From the NCBI GenBank assembly GCA_965228695.1, contig CBDDIB010000002.1, forward strand, positions 868,001 through 932,000: a stretch of 64,000 nucleotides of DNA. Reading direction: 5' to 3'. Shown here piece after piece: positions 26,827 to 35,537 of this stretch (its first letter is position 1; each line of letters begins with the position of its first letter). Source of the DNA: JAJFJD01 sp965228695. Its GTDB lineage: Bacteria; Pseudomonadota; Alphaproteobacteria; UBA8366. The notes beneath the pieces were generated by a model. The model was not told the origin of the DNA. It worked only from the letters and a program-made list of their open reading frames with translations, and made no database searches. Made by a program: the position numbers and the translations under genes.

Positions 26827-27168
26827 CTAAGATTTCCGCAGCACCCAGCCGTCTTCCAACTCCACGGGGAAAGGGTCGAGGTTGTCGCCTTGGCAGGGAC
26901 CCGTGGTGCAGTGGCCGTCCTCGATGCGGAATTCCGCGCCGTGCATGGCGCAGAGGATGAATTGCCGGTCGAAGGTCATGAACGCGTCGTCGACCCAGGT
27001 CAGCGGCGTGCCGAGATGCGGGCAGATGTTGTGGTAGCCGTGCACGGCGTCGCCCTGGCGCACGACGAAGACGTCGATCACTTCGCCGTCCTGCTCGATT
27101 TCCAGGCTCTTGCCTTCGCCGTCCGGGATGTCGTCGAGGCGGCAGAGTTTGCGGGCGTCGTCCGCCAT
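26827..27168 (-). CDS. Rieske [2Fe-2S] ferredoxin-like protein
   Basis: A 113-residue small soluble Rieske protein. The cluster ligands are visible as Cys49-x-His51 (CPHLG) and Cys73-x2-His76 (CAMHG). The rest follows the NirD/ferredoxin-component fold. Such stand-alone proteins pass electrons to oxygenases or other redox partners; no partner oxygenase is encoded nearby. It is 16 bp downstream of the EVE-domain gene on the same strand. Confidence 0.9.
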   Translation of the reverse strand: MADDARKLCRLDDIPDGEGKSLEIEQDGEVIDVFVVRQGDAVHGYHNICPHLGTPLTWVDDAFMTFDRQFILCAMHGAEFRIEDGHCTTGPCQGDNLDPFPVELEDGWVLRKS

Positions 27169-27184
27169 GGCCGAGTGGCGGCGC

Positions 27185-27598
27185 CTACGCCTCGGTCTCG
27201 CCCATGGCGCAGATCAGCTTCCAATGCTCGGGCTCGATTGGCATCACCGACAGACGCGATTGGCGCACCAGCGCGATTTCCTCGAGCCGCGGCTCGGCCT
27301 TGATCTCGGCCAGCGTCACCGGGCGTTCGAACGGGCGGATGGCTTTCACGTCGACCATGCCGAAGCGCTCGGACTCGTCGGTCGGATCCGGGTAGTATTC
27401 CTTGGCGATTTCGACGATGCCGACGATGCGCTTCTCGTTGACCGAGTGGTAAAAGAAACCCAGGTCGCCCTTCTTCATCGCCTTCATGTTGTTGCAGGCC
27501 TGATGATTGCGCACGCCGTCCCACTCGGCGGTGCCGTCGCGGACCTGATCGTCCCAGGACCAGGCGCCGGGTTCGCTCTTGAACAACCAATATGCCAT
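27185..27598 (-). CDS. EVE domain-containing protein
   Basis: A 137-residue EVE/PUA-like protein related to thymocyte nuclear protein 1. It starts YWLFKSEP, with WDGVRNHQACNNMK, GDLGFFYHS and GIVEIAKEYYPDPT typical of the fold. EVE domains are related to YTH domains and are thought to recognise modified bases. Length is standard for the bacterial single-domain form. It neighbours the YciI genes and gpsA, a common alphaproteobacterial order (from memory). Confidence 0.9.
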   Translation of the reverse strand: MAYWLFKSEPGAWSWDDQVRDGTAEWDGVRNHQACNNMKAMKKGDLGFFYHSVNEKRIVGIVEIAKEYYPDPTDESERFGMVDVKAIRPFERPVTLAEIKAEPRLEEIALVRQSRLSVMPIEPEHWKLICAMGETEA

Positions 27599-27614
27599 CG
27601 TCGTTTCCTCGCTC

Positions 27615-28214
27615 TCAGTCTTTCGGCCACAGATTCTCGTAGGCCTGCGTCCAGCGGTCTCCGTAGACGCCGTTCTTGTTGAACGGTTCCTCCGCGAACC
27701 ATGCGTCCGCCGCGGCCCTATCCGGATAGTCCACGATATAGAGCGACCCGATGCGGTCTTCCATCTCGGTCGCGTCGCTGTCCTCGAACATCGGGCCGGC
27801 GGCGAAGATATGATCCGCCGTGCCGGCCAGATAGTCGAGATGCGCCTGCCGGAATTCCGTGCGCGGCCCCGCGGCGGTTTCCCCGTTCAGGTTGAAATAG
27901 GCGAACAGCGTGTCCGTCACCGCGGGGCGGCCGTCCTTCGGCCATTTGTTATCGAAACCTTTGATCTGGATATCGCCGTAGACGCCGTTCTTTGTGAACG
28001 GTTCGTCCCGCAGCCAGTCCGCCGCCGCCCGCCGGTCGGGCCAGTCCATGATGAAGATCGAGCCGGTCATGGCGCTGAAATCGTCGGACCACAACGGTCC
28101 GGCGGCGAAGAACCGGTCGGCCTCGCCGGCCAGATACTGTTGATGGACGGGCCGGAGGTCGGCCCGCCGCGCCGCCATGTCTGGCGCGTCCAGCAGGAAA
28201 TAGACGAACAGCAT
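27615..28214 (-). CDS. Tandem YciI-domain protein (two fused copies)
   Basis: A 199-residue protein made of two homologous YciI domains (about 1-97 and 99-199). Each copy repeats the same plan: FxYF strand, a helix with HxxYLAG, FAAGPxx, a SxxIxDxPDRxAADxW segment, E-P-F-x-KNGVYGD, and a final WPKD. YciI domains are small ferredoxin-like proteins with a conserved His/Asp pair and mostly unknown function. The ATG at 28214 removes an unconserved extension. A third, single YciI domain is encoded immediately upstream. Confidence 0.85.
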   Translation of the reverse strand: MLFVYFLLDAPDMAARRADLRPVHQQYLAGEADRFFAAGPLWSDDFSAMTGSIFIMDWPDRRAAADWLRDEPFTKNGVYGDIQIKGFDNKWPKDGRPAVTDTLFAYFNLNGETAAGPRTEFRQAHLDYLAGTADHIFAAGPMFEDSDATEMEDRIGSLYIVDYPDRAAADAWFAEEPFNKNGVYGDRWTQAYENLWPKD

Positions 28215-28237
28215 GATCCGTGTCCCGCTGTCCCGGC

Positions 28238-28540
28238 CTATGCGCCGTCCGCGGCTTCCGGGTTCCACTGACCCTTCCGCATGCGGCGGATCGTGACGTT
28301 CTTGAACACGCCGGCCTTGGTGAACGGGTCGCCGTTCGAGAAGGCTTCCGCTTCGGCACGGCTGTTCACGTTCACGATGAAGACGCTGCCGACGGCTTCC
28401 GAGCCGTCGTCGGACTGCGCCGCGCCGGCCAGCACCAGGATGCCTTTCTGGCTTTTCAGGTAATCGCGATGGATTTCCAGGTTCTCCTGGCGGATCGCAT
28501 CGGTATCGGGATTGTCGTCGCAGGTGATGGCCCACAGCAT
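28238..28540 (-). CDS. YciI family protein
   Basis: A 100-residue single YciI domain: MLWAITCDDNP, the helix with HRDYL, LAGAAQSDDG, GSVFIVNVNSRAEAEAF and DPFTKAGVF. It is divergent in detail from both halves of the tandem protein next to it (24 bp away), so the three domains are not a very recent triplication. Function unknown; members resemble muconolactone isomerase-like dimeric alpha/beta barrel proteins. Confidence 0.85.
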   Translation of the reverse strand: MLWAITCDDNPDTDAIRQENLEIHRDYLKSQKGILVLAGAAQSDDGSEAVGSVFIVNVNSRAEAEAFSNGDPFTKAGVFKNVTIRRMRKGQWNPEAADGA

Positions 28541-28641
28541 GGTCGGTCTCCGGCTTTCGGTCGTGGAATGTGTTGAATAGGATAGCAGGGACGCTAGCGA
28601 CCGGCGCGCCCCGGGTCAACCTGAGCGGTCCACCCGAGCGG

Positions 28642-29646
28642 TCAGCCGGCGTCCAGGCCCTCGGGCCGGAACGGCCGGCTCAGCAGGCCTTCGATCGCCG
28701 CGTCGATGTCGGCCCCGTGGTTGATGACCTGATCGACGGCGGTGCAGATCGGCATCTCGATGCCGAGCGAGGCGGCCAGCGCGGTGACCGACTCCGCGTT
28801 GAACACGCCTTCGGCGACCGAGTTCCGCTCGGCCAGGATTTCCTTGAGCGGACGGCCTTCGCCCATCGCCATGCCGAGCGACATGTTGCGCGATTGCGGC
28901 CCGTTGCAGGTCAGCGTCAGGTCGCCCAGGCCGGACAGGCCCATCAGGGTTTCCGGCTTGCCGCCCTTCGCGAGGCCTAGCCGCGCCATTTCCGCCAGGC
29001 CGCGGGTGATCAACGCGGCGCGCGTGTTGTCGCCCAGTTTCTTGCCGGTCACCACGCCGCAGGCGATGGCCAGCACATTCTTGACCGCGCCGCCGATTTC
29101 CGCCCCGACCGGGTCGTCGGACAGGTAGGGCCGGAAATTGGGCGTTCCGATCATGTCGACCAGCGCTTCGCCCAGCTCGGTATCGGCGCAGGCGAGAGTT
29201 ACCGCGGTAGGGGTGCCGGTGGCCACCTCGCGGGCGAAGGTCGGGCCCGACAACACCGCGATCGGCGCTTTCGGCAATGTTTCGGCCGCGACTTCGGTCA
29301 TCATCTGCAGCGTGCCGTGTTCGATTCCCTTGGCGCACAACACCACGGGCACGCCGTCATCCAAATACAGTGCCATCAGCTTTGCGATGGCGCGCAGGAA
29401 TTGCGACGGGACGACCAACAGCACGGCCTTCGCCCCGGCGACCGCCTTGGCGATGTCGCTGGTGGCGTCGATCCCGGGCTCCAGCGCGATCTCGGGCAGA
29501 TAGACCGGGTTGCCGCTGCCGGCGGCGATCGAGGCCGCGACCTCGTCTTCCCGCGCCCACATCATGACGTCATGACCGGCCCGGCGGGTGACGCAGGCCA
29601 GCGCCGTACCCCAGGCGCCCGCGCCGATGACTGCAATGCGTGCCAT
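28642..29646 (-). CDS. gpsA: Glycerol-3-phosphate dehydrogenase [NAD(P)+]
   Basis: A 334-residue enzyme reducing dihydroxyacetone phosphate to sn-glycerol 3-phosphate for phospholipid synthesis. GAGAWGTAL near the N-terminus binds NAD(P)H; SGPTFAREVA, the catalytic Lys in EIGGAVKNVLAI, and GLSGLGDLTLTC are family signatures. It starts 3 bp after the tsaD stop, so the two are one transcription unit. Confidence 0.97.
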   Translation of the reverse strand: MARIAVIGAGAWGTALACVTRRAGHDVMMWAREDEVAASIAAGSGNPVYLPEIALEPGIDATSDIAKAVAGAKAVLLVVPSQFLRAIAKLMALYLDDGVPVVLCAKGIEHGTLQMMTEVAAETLPKAPIAVLSGPTFAREVATGTPTAVTLACADTELGEALVDMIGTPNFRPYLSDDPVGAEIGGAVKNVLAIACGVVTGKKLGDNTRAALITRGLAEMARLGLAKGGKPETLMGLSGLGDLTLTCNGPQSRNMSLGMAMGEGRPLKEILAERNSVAEGVFNAESVTALAASLGIEMPICTAVDQVINHGADIDAAIEGLLSRPFRPEGLDAG

Positions 29647-29649
29647 GCG

Positions 29650-30693
29650 CTACCCTCGCGGTTCCGGGGCCGGTTCGTCAAGCGGCCAGCGGGGCCGCGC
29701 CGGCGCATCGAGCGAATCCGACAGGCCCAGCCGCAGCCGCTCGAGCCCGGCCCAGGCGATCATCGCCGCGTTGTCGGTGCAGAGGCGGAGCGGCGGTGCG
29801 ATGAAGTCCATGCCGCAGTCCTCGGCCGTGTCGGCGAGGGCCGCCCGCAGCGTCCCGTTCGCGGCGACGCCGCCGGCCACCACCAGCGTCGTCCCGCCGG
29901 GGTGCTCGGTCTTGAACCGCAGAATCGCGTTACGCGCCCTGTCGGCCAGCACGTCGGCGGCCGCGGCCTGGAAGGACGCGGCGATATCGGCCGCGACGGC
30001 ATGATCCAGCGGCCCGTCCGGCAGGCGGTCGACGATCTGCCGCACCGCGGTCTTCAGGCCGGAAAAGGAAAAGTCGCACCCGTCGCGCCCGCGCATCGGC
30101 CGCGGCAGGTCATGGGCGGCCGGGTCGCCGTCGCGCGCGAGGGCCTCCAGCGCCGGGCCGCCGGGATAGCCCAACCCCAGCAGTTTCGCCGTCTTGTCGA
30201 AGGCTTCGCCGACCGCGTCGTCGACCGTGCTGCCGTAGCGGTGGAAATCGCCCGGCCCGGCGACCGCCGTCAGCAGGCAATGCCCGCCCGAAACCAGCAG
30301 CGCGAGATAGGGAAAGGCCACGCCGTCGCTCAGCCGCGGGGTCAGCGCATGGCCTTCCATATGGTTGACCGCGACGAAGGGCAGGTTGCGGGTCAGCGCG
30401 ATCGCCTTGCCGGTCATCAGCCCGACCATGACGCCGCCGATCAGGCCCGGCCCGGCGGTCGCGGCCACGCCGTCCAGCGCCTCGAAGCCGATCCCGGCCT
30501 CGTCCATCGCCTGCGCGACCAGCCGGTCGATATGGTCGAGATGGCTGCGCGCCGCGATCTCCGGCACCACGCCGCCGTAGGGTCGGTGCTCGTCGAGCTG
30601 CGACAACACCACGTCCGACAGGATCGTCCGGTCGTCGCAGACCACGGCCGCCGCCGTCTCGTCGCAGGACGTTTCGATGCCCAGCACGCGCAT
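29650..30693 (-). CDS. tsaD: tRNA N6-threonylcarbamoyladenosine synthase subunit TsaD
   Basis: A 347-residue ASKHA-fold protein that, with TsaB and TsaE, transfers the threonylcarbamoyl group to A37 of ANN-decoding tRNAs. Signatures: GIETSCDETAAAV at the N-terminus, the metal-binding NHMEGH, LLVSGGHC, and VAGGVAANGTLR. Complete. A tRNA that needs this modification, tRNA-Thr, lies 5 kb away. Divergent from hemC. Confidence 0.97.
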   Translation of the reverse strand: MRVLGIETSCDETAAAVVCDDRTILSDVVLSQLDEHRPYGGVVPEIAARSHLDHIDRLVAQAMDEAGIGFEALDGVAATAGPGLIGGVMVGLMTGKAIALTRNLPFVAVNHMEGHALTPRLSDGVAFPYLALLVSGGHCLLTAVAGPGDFHRYGSTVDDAVGEAFDKTAKLLGLGYPGGPALEALARDGDPAAHDLPRPMRGRDGCDFSFSGLKTAVRQIVDRLPDGPLDHAVAADIAASFQAAAADVLADRARNAILRFKTEHPGGTTLVVAGGVAANGTLRAALADTAEDCGMDFIAPPLRLCTDNAAMIAWAGLERLRLGLSDSLDAPARPRWPLDEPAPEPRG

Positions 30694-30828
30694 TGAGGGA
30701 TGCCTCGCTGAATTTGCCCTTCCGCGCCCTTATAAACGGCTCCGGACGTTCTGCCTATGCCGCTTTGCCGGGTTGTGAATTACACTTCGCCCCTTTCGGC
30801 ATTGCGCGGAACCGGGTAGAGAAGAGCG

Positions 30829-31746
30829 ATGACACGACAACTGAAACTCGGCACACGGGGATCGCCGCTCGCGCTGTTCCAGGCCAATCTCGTGGCGCGT
30901 TTGCTGCAGGCGGCGCATCCGGACCTCCAGGTCGAGATCCAGACGGTTCGGACCTCGGGCGATCGTATTCAGGACCGGCCGTTGGCCGACGTCGGCGGCA
31001 AGGGGCTGTTCACCAAGGAAATCGAGCGCGATTTACTCGACGGCGACATCGATATCGCAGTCCACTCGATGAAGGATATGGAGACGTTCCTGCCCGACGG
31101 GTTGGATATCGTCGCCGTTCTGCCGCGGGAGGATCCGCGCGACGCCTTCCTGTCGCGCGACGGCGCATCGCTGGACGATCTGCCCGCGGGCGCCCGGATC
31201 GGCACCGCGTCGGTGCGGCGCCAGGCCCAAATCCTGCACCGCCGGCCCGATCTCTCCGTGGTTCCCTTCCGCGGCAATGTGGAAACCCGGCTGCGCAAGC
31301 TCGGCGAGGGCGAGGCCGATGCGACGCTGCTCGCCTATGCCGGTCTCAAGCGGCTGGAACGCGAAGACGTTATCACCGGGGTTTTTGAGACGGATGTCAT
31401 GCTGCCGGCCGCCGCCCAAGGCGCGATCGGGGTGGAAACGCGGATCGACGACACCGCGGTCCTCGACCTTCTGGCCGCGCTCGACGATGCGGAAACGTCG
31501 ATCTGTATCGCGGCCGAGCGCGCGGTCCTGGCCGCGCTGGATGGGTCCTGCCGCACGCCGATCGGCGCCTACGCGACCTTGGACGCGGCCGCGGACATCG
31601 TATCGCTGCAAGGTCTGGTGGCGCAGCCCGACGGGTCCGAGCTGCACCGCCTGTCGGATACCGCCCCCGTTGCGGATTCGGTGGCGATGGCGACCGAGCT
31701 GGGCAACAGTCTGCGCGCCAAGATGGCGCCGGGCTTCTTCGAATGA
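30829..31746 (+). CDS. hemC: Hydroxymethylbilane synthase
   Basis: A 305-residue porphobilinogen deaminase polymerising four PBG into hydroxymethylbilane. The dipyrromethane-binding Cys is Cys241 in LDGSCRTP. The N-terminal KLGTRGSPLAL and the HSMKDM stretch are conserved. AGAAGAG precedes the ATG. The stop overlaps the next start as ATGA (31743-31746). Confidence 0.97.
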   Translation: MTRQLKLGTRGSPLALFQANLVARLLQAAHPDLQVEIQTVRTSGDRIQDRPLADVGGKGLFTKEIERDLLDGDIDIAVHSMKDMETFLPDGLDIVAVLPREDPRDAFLSRDGASLDDLPAGARIGTASVRRQAQILHRRPDLSVVPFRGNVETRLRKLGEGEADATLLAYAGLKRLEREDVITGVFETDVMLPAAAQGAIGVETRIDDTAVLDLLAALDDAETSICIAAERAVLAALDGSCRTPIGAYATLDAAADIVSLQGLVAQPDGSELHRLSDTAPVADSVAMATELGNSLRAKMAPGFFE

Positions 31747-33899
31747 CCACGCCGGGCGGCTTGCATGTCTTAGTGACGCGGCCGCGCCCTGACGCGGTTG
31801 CCCTGACCGCCGAGCTGGAGCGCCGGGGGCATACGGTCCTGCAGCAGCCGCTGCTGGAACTCGAGATCGACGCGAACGCTGACCTCGATCTCGATGGCGT
31901 GCAGGCGCTGTTGTTCACCTCGGCGAATGGGGTTCGCGCCTTCGTCGCGCGCAGCGGCCGCCGTGACCTGCCGGTCTATGCCGTAGGCGATGCGACGGCG
32001 CGCGAGGCGATGGGGCAGGGCTTCGGCGCGGTGGAGAGCGCCGGCGGCGCCGTCGACGACCTCGCCGCCCTGGTCCGCCGCACCATCGAACCCGAAGACG
32101 GCGCCTTGCTGCACGTGTCGGGCAGCGCCGTCGCCGGCGATCTTTCCGGACTACTGACATCGGACGGTTTCGCGGTGCGGCGGGAACAGCTATATACGGC
32201 ACGGAAGGTCACGGGGATCGATGCGGCGGTCCGGGCGGCGCTGATCGCCGGGACAATCGATGCCGTGTTGTTTTTTTCACCGCGCAGTGCCGCCGCCTTT
32301 GTTACTCTGGTGCAGGCGGCGGAGATCGGGGCGGCGTGCGGGAAACTGACCGCCGTCTGCCTCAGCGATGCGGTGGCCGCGGCGTTGGCACCGATATCAT
32401 GGCGGGCGGTGACCGTGGCGGCGCGGCCGAACCAGGAAAGCCTGCTCGCCAGTCTGGAAGGGAACGTGACGGACAATAGCAATGATCAAGACCACGACGG
32501 ACCGGAGCCGCCGGAAGGCGCGCCGGACCTGCTCGATCAGGGGAATGCCGAGGCCGTGGTCGAACGCTTCGGGGGCATTCGCCCGATGGCCGCGAAACTC
32601 GACGTGCCGGTGACCACGGTGCAGGGATGGAAGGGCCGCAATCAAATTCCGGTGGGCCGGTTCGCTACAATCCGGGCCGCCGCTCAAGAGCACGGCGTGG
32701 ATCTGGCGGCCGTGGCCGCGGCGGCGAGCCCACGGCAGTCGGTCCCGACTGCCGGCGCTGCGCCCGCTGCACCGCCCGACGACGCCCCGGATACGGCAGC
32801 GGCGGAAGACGCCGCCGAGACATCCGAACCCGCTGACGATGGTGATTCGGCGCCCGAGACGGCCTCGGCGCCACCGCCGGAAACGGCGGGCGGCGGTTCC
32901 GGCGGCGCGCTGACCTGGGTGGCGCTGGTGTTGGCGGTCGCGGCGCTGGGCGTGGTGCTCTACGGCCGGTTTGGGCCGATGCACGCAGGAACCGGATCGG
33001 CGGCGCTGCCGCCCGATATCGCCGACCGGTTGGAACGGCTGGAATCGCGCGCGCCGCAAGCCGACCTGCCGGCCCGGCTCGGCAAGTTGGAGCAACGCCT
33101 CGACGAGGCGTCCAAGAATTTCGCCGCCGCGGCGGTCGCCAAGCCGGGCGACGGCAAGGCGCTGGCGGCGCTCGACGAACGGCTCGGCGCCCTGCGGACG
33201 CGGCTGGACGATCTCGCGGGCCGGCTCGACGGGCTGCGGGGAACGCCGGCGGCGCTCGACGAAATCCGCAAGGACATGACCGCCCTGCGTAGCAGCGTGA
33301 CCGCGATGAGCGCGCGAATCAAAACGCTCGAGGACCGCCCGCCTGTCAGCGGCGGCGAAATCGCGGCGTTGGCGATCGCGGTGGGGCAGTTGGATGCGGC
33401 GGTCGCGGGCGGCGGCGCGTATCGCCCGGCCCTCGATCGGGTGCGGGCCTTGGCGGAAGACGACGCGGCGATCGTTCGCGAGATCGTCGTATTGGATCCG
33501 CGCGCGGGCAAGGGCGTCCCGACGGTGACGCAGCTCGCGGCAGGCTTCGCCGACATCGCGCCGAAACTGTCGACAACTTCGCCCGAGACGGAGGAAAGCT
33601 GGGCCGAGCGGCTGCGCCAGAAAACGATGTCGCTGGTCAAGGTGCGCCCGGTCGGGAAGGACGGCGCGCGCTCGCCGGTAACCCGGGCCGAACGGGCCCT
33701 GGCGCGGGGCGACCTGAAGGCTGCCGTCGCCGCGGTCGAAGGGTTGTCCGGCCCGATCGACGCATGGCGCAAAGACGCCGAACTGCGCGTTGCGGCGGAT
33801 GCGGCGCTGGCGGCGATCCGCGCCCGGGTCGCGGACCTGCTGGCGGCGGAAGCCGCAGACTCGAAAGCGGCGTCCAAATCCGGACAACGCGCGCCATGA
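31743..33899 (+). CDS. hemD: HemD-Mic60 fusion: uroporphyrinogen-III synthase joined to mitofilin-like membrane protein
   Basis: One open frame of 718 residues. Residues 1 to about 240 are a complete HemD (VLVTRPRPDA, LLFTSANGVRAF, LFFSPRSAAAF, and a C-terminus ending NQESLLASLE). Residues 267-321 form a small HTH-like domain (GGIRPMAAKLDVPVTTVQGWK, of the carph-isopro/YdaS kind). A Pro/Ala/Asp-rich linker, a TM helix (about 389-408), coiled coil (about 420-540) and a mitofilin-like C-terminus follow, as in alphaproteobacterial Mic60 beside hemY. Mic60 shapes intracytoplasmic membranes. An internal GTG at 32466 (codon 242) with GGAAGGGA just upstream could start Mic60 alone. Removing one G from the GGG at 32460-32462 would end HemD at a TGA overlapping that GTG. 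Confidence 0.85.
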   Translation: MTTPGGLHVLVTRPRPDAVALTAELERRGHTVLQQPLLELEIDANADLDLDGVQALLFTSANGVRAFVARSGRRDLPVYAVGDATAREAMGQGFGAVESAGGAVDDLAALVRRTIEPEDGALLHVSGSAVAGDLSGLLTSDGFAVRREQLYTARKVTGIDAAVRAALIAGTIDAVLFFSPRSAAAFVTLVQAAEIGAACGKLTAVCLSDAVAAALAPISWRAVTVAARPNQESLLASLEGNVTDNSNDQDHDGPEPPEGAPDLLDQGNAEAVVERFGGIRPMAAKLDVPVTTVQGWKGRNQIPVGRFATIRAAAQEHGVDLAAVAAAASPRQSVPTAGAAPAAPPDDAPDTAAAEDAAETSEPADDGDSAPETASAPPPETAGGGSGGALTWVALVLAVAALGVVLYGRFGPMHAGTGSAALPPDIADRLERLESRAPQADLPARLGKLEQRLDEASKNFAAAAVAKPGDGKALAALDERLGALRTRLDDLAGRLDGLRGTPAALDEIRKDMTALRSSVTAMSARIKTLEDRPPVSGGEIAALAIAVGQLDAAVAGGGAYRPALDRVRALAEDDAAIVREIVVLDPRAGKGVPTVTQLAAGFADIAPKLSTTSPETEESWAERLRQKTMSLVKVRPVGKDGARSPVTRAERALARGDLKAAVAAVEGLSGPIDAWRKDAELRVAADAALAAIRARVADLLAAEAADSKAASKSGQRAP

Positions 33900-35248
33900 G
33901 CCGGGTCATCGTCCTCGTCGGTGTCATCGTCCTCGTTGCGTTGGCGGCGAGCTGGCTCAGCGGCAATCCCGGAAACGTGGCGATCGAATGGCTCGGCTGG
34001 CGTATCGACACGTCGGTGACCATGCTGGCCTTTCTGGTCGCCCTTTTGACGGTGTTGGGGGCGGTCGGCTACCGCATGTGGCGGGCCGTGGTGCTTGCGC
34101 CGGACCGATTCTTCCAGGCGCGGCGAACGCGCCGGCGCCGTCTCGGCTACCAGGCGCTGAGCAGCGGCATGATCGCCGCGGCGTCCGGCGACACTGCGGA
34201 AGCGCAGCGCCAATCCCGCAAGGCGGAAGACCTGCTGGAAGACGCCAGCGTGACGCGGCTGCTGCGCGCGGAAGCGGCCAAGCTGAACGGTGATATCGCG
34301 ACGGCCCGGCGCACCTATGAGGAAATGGCCGACGATCCGGAAACCGCGTTGATCGGGATGCGCGGGCTGCTCGAACAAGCGGACGAACGCGGCGACCGGG
34401 CCGAAGCGCTGCGCCTCGCCGAGAAGGCGCACCGTCAGCATCCCGGCGCGCGCGATGTCGTGCGGCGCTTGCTCGATCTCCAGGTCGAATTCGGCCGGTG
34501 GGACGCCGCCGACCGGACCCTGGCGAACGCGATCCGGCATAAGGCCTTCCCGCCCGCCGCGGCAAAGCGGTGGCGGTCCGCCGTGCTGCTCGAACGCAGC
34601 CGTATCGCCGAAATCGACGGCTTGGCGTCCGAAGCGCTCGCCCTCGCGAAGCAGGCGTATCAATTGGACGGGGCCCGGGTGCCGGTCGTGGCGCAATTTG
34701 GCCGTCTCCTCCACGCGCAGGGAAAAGACTGGCGCGCGAAACGGGTACTCGAAAAGGCTTGGAAGGCCGAACCGCATCCCGATATCGCCGCGGCCTACGG
34801 GGCGCTGTTCGAGGGCGATACGGATCTGGAACGCGTCAATCGATACCAGCGGCTGCTGAGCTTCCGGCCCGATCACGCGGAAAGCCATCTCGCGGTGGCG
34901 CGGGCGGCCATGACGGCGGAGCTTTGGGGCGAGGCGCGGGCGCATCTCGGCCAGGCGGCGGAGCACGGCGTGACGCCGCGGGTCTGCCGCATGATGGCCG
35001 CGCTCGAGGAGGCGGAACACGACGACGGCGCGGCGGCGCGCGACTGGCTCGCACGCGCGACCACCGCTGATCCGGACCCGGCCTGGGTTTGCGACGCCTG
35101 CGGGGCGGTGGCCGCCGTTTGGTCCGCGCGCTGCGGCAACTGCAATAGCTTCGATGCGCTGAGCTGGCATCCGCCGGTGCAGGCGCCCCAGCTGACCCGG
35201 GAGCTGGCCCGCACCGATCCGGTGCCGGCCCTGCCCGCGAACGGCTAA
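33896..35248 (+). CDS. hemY: HemY family haem-biosynthesis membrane protein
   Basis: A 450-residue inner-membrane HemY. Two TM helices (about 3-22 and 41-62) are followed by TPR-like helices to about 400. The C-terminus carries a CxxC...CxxC knuckle (VCDACG and RCGNC) before FDALSW, as seen in alphaproteobacterial members. The precise activity is unsettled; the protein is linked to coproporphyrin/protohaem steps. The ATG at 33896 overlaps the previous stop (ATGA). A GC-rich hairpin follows, closing the hemC-hemD/mic60-hemY operon. Confidence 0.92.
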   Translation: MSRVIVLVGVIVLVALAASWLSGNPGNVAIEWLGWRIDTSVTMLAFLVALLTVLGAVGYRMWRAVVLAPDRFFQARRTRRRRLGYQALSSGMIAAASGDTAEAQRQSRKAEDLLEDASVTRLLRAEAAKLNGDIATARRTYEEMADDPETALIGMRGLLEQADERGDRAEALRLAEKAHRQHPGARDVVRRLLDLQVEFGRWDAADRTLANAIRHKAFPPAAAKRWRSAVLLERSRIAEIDGLASEALALAKQAYQLDGARVPVVAQFGRLLHAQGKDWRAKRVLEKAWKAEPHPDIAAAYGALFEGDTDLERVNRYQRLLSFRPDHAESHLAVARAAMTAELWGEARAHLGQAAEHGVTPRVCRMMAALEEAEHDDGAAARDWLARATTADPDPAWVCDACGAVAAVWSARCGNCNSFDALSWHPPVQAPQLTRELARTDPVPALPANG

Positions 35249-35280
35249 AGTTATCCAGGAGAATTGAGGGCAAACAGCAA

Positions 35281-35308
35281 CCGGGCCGGCGAAGTATCGC
35301 CGGCCCGG
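35281..35308 (+). terminator. Strong hairpin downstream of the hem operon
   Basis: A perfect 10-bp all-GC stem (35281-35290 with 35299-35308) and an 8-nt loop start 33 bp after the hemY stop. There is no T-run, so it may protect the transcript end or work with Rho. Confidence 0.55.
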
Positions 35309-35508
35309 CCAGTGGGAGTTAGGAAGTTAATCAGTGGGAGGCGGCGCCGTGTCAGCTAGGCTGGGTTGGGTCCGCATCCCGCAGTGTGGCACCTAAACCC
35401 TACCCGTCCGGGGGGTCCAGAACAGTGATCGGGGTCACAGATGGTAAATTTTTTTTAACCAACGTCGATTATATCGATTCCCAAGCGAATCCGGCGTGTT
35501 CAGGACGC

Positions 35509-35537
35509 TTGCGAAACGCGCCGGACCCGCTTATGGT
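35509..35537 (+). promoter_or_regulatory. Candidate promoter for tRNA-Thr
   Basis: TTGCGA (35509-35514) and TATGGT (35532-35537) are spaced 17 bp and end 43 bp before the mature tRNA. This matches the housekeeping -35/-10 layout only loosely. Confidence 0.35.

Noticed and set aside
32455..32470. Programmed ribosomal frameshift between hemD and mic60
   Set aside because: The frames are already joined and no slippery heptamer or strong downstream stem is evident; a simple indel or true fusion is more likely.
32960..35170. Long minus-strand frame opposite mic60/hemY
   Set aside because: Arg/Ala/Ser-rich, no motif, antisense to a conserved operon; GC shadow.
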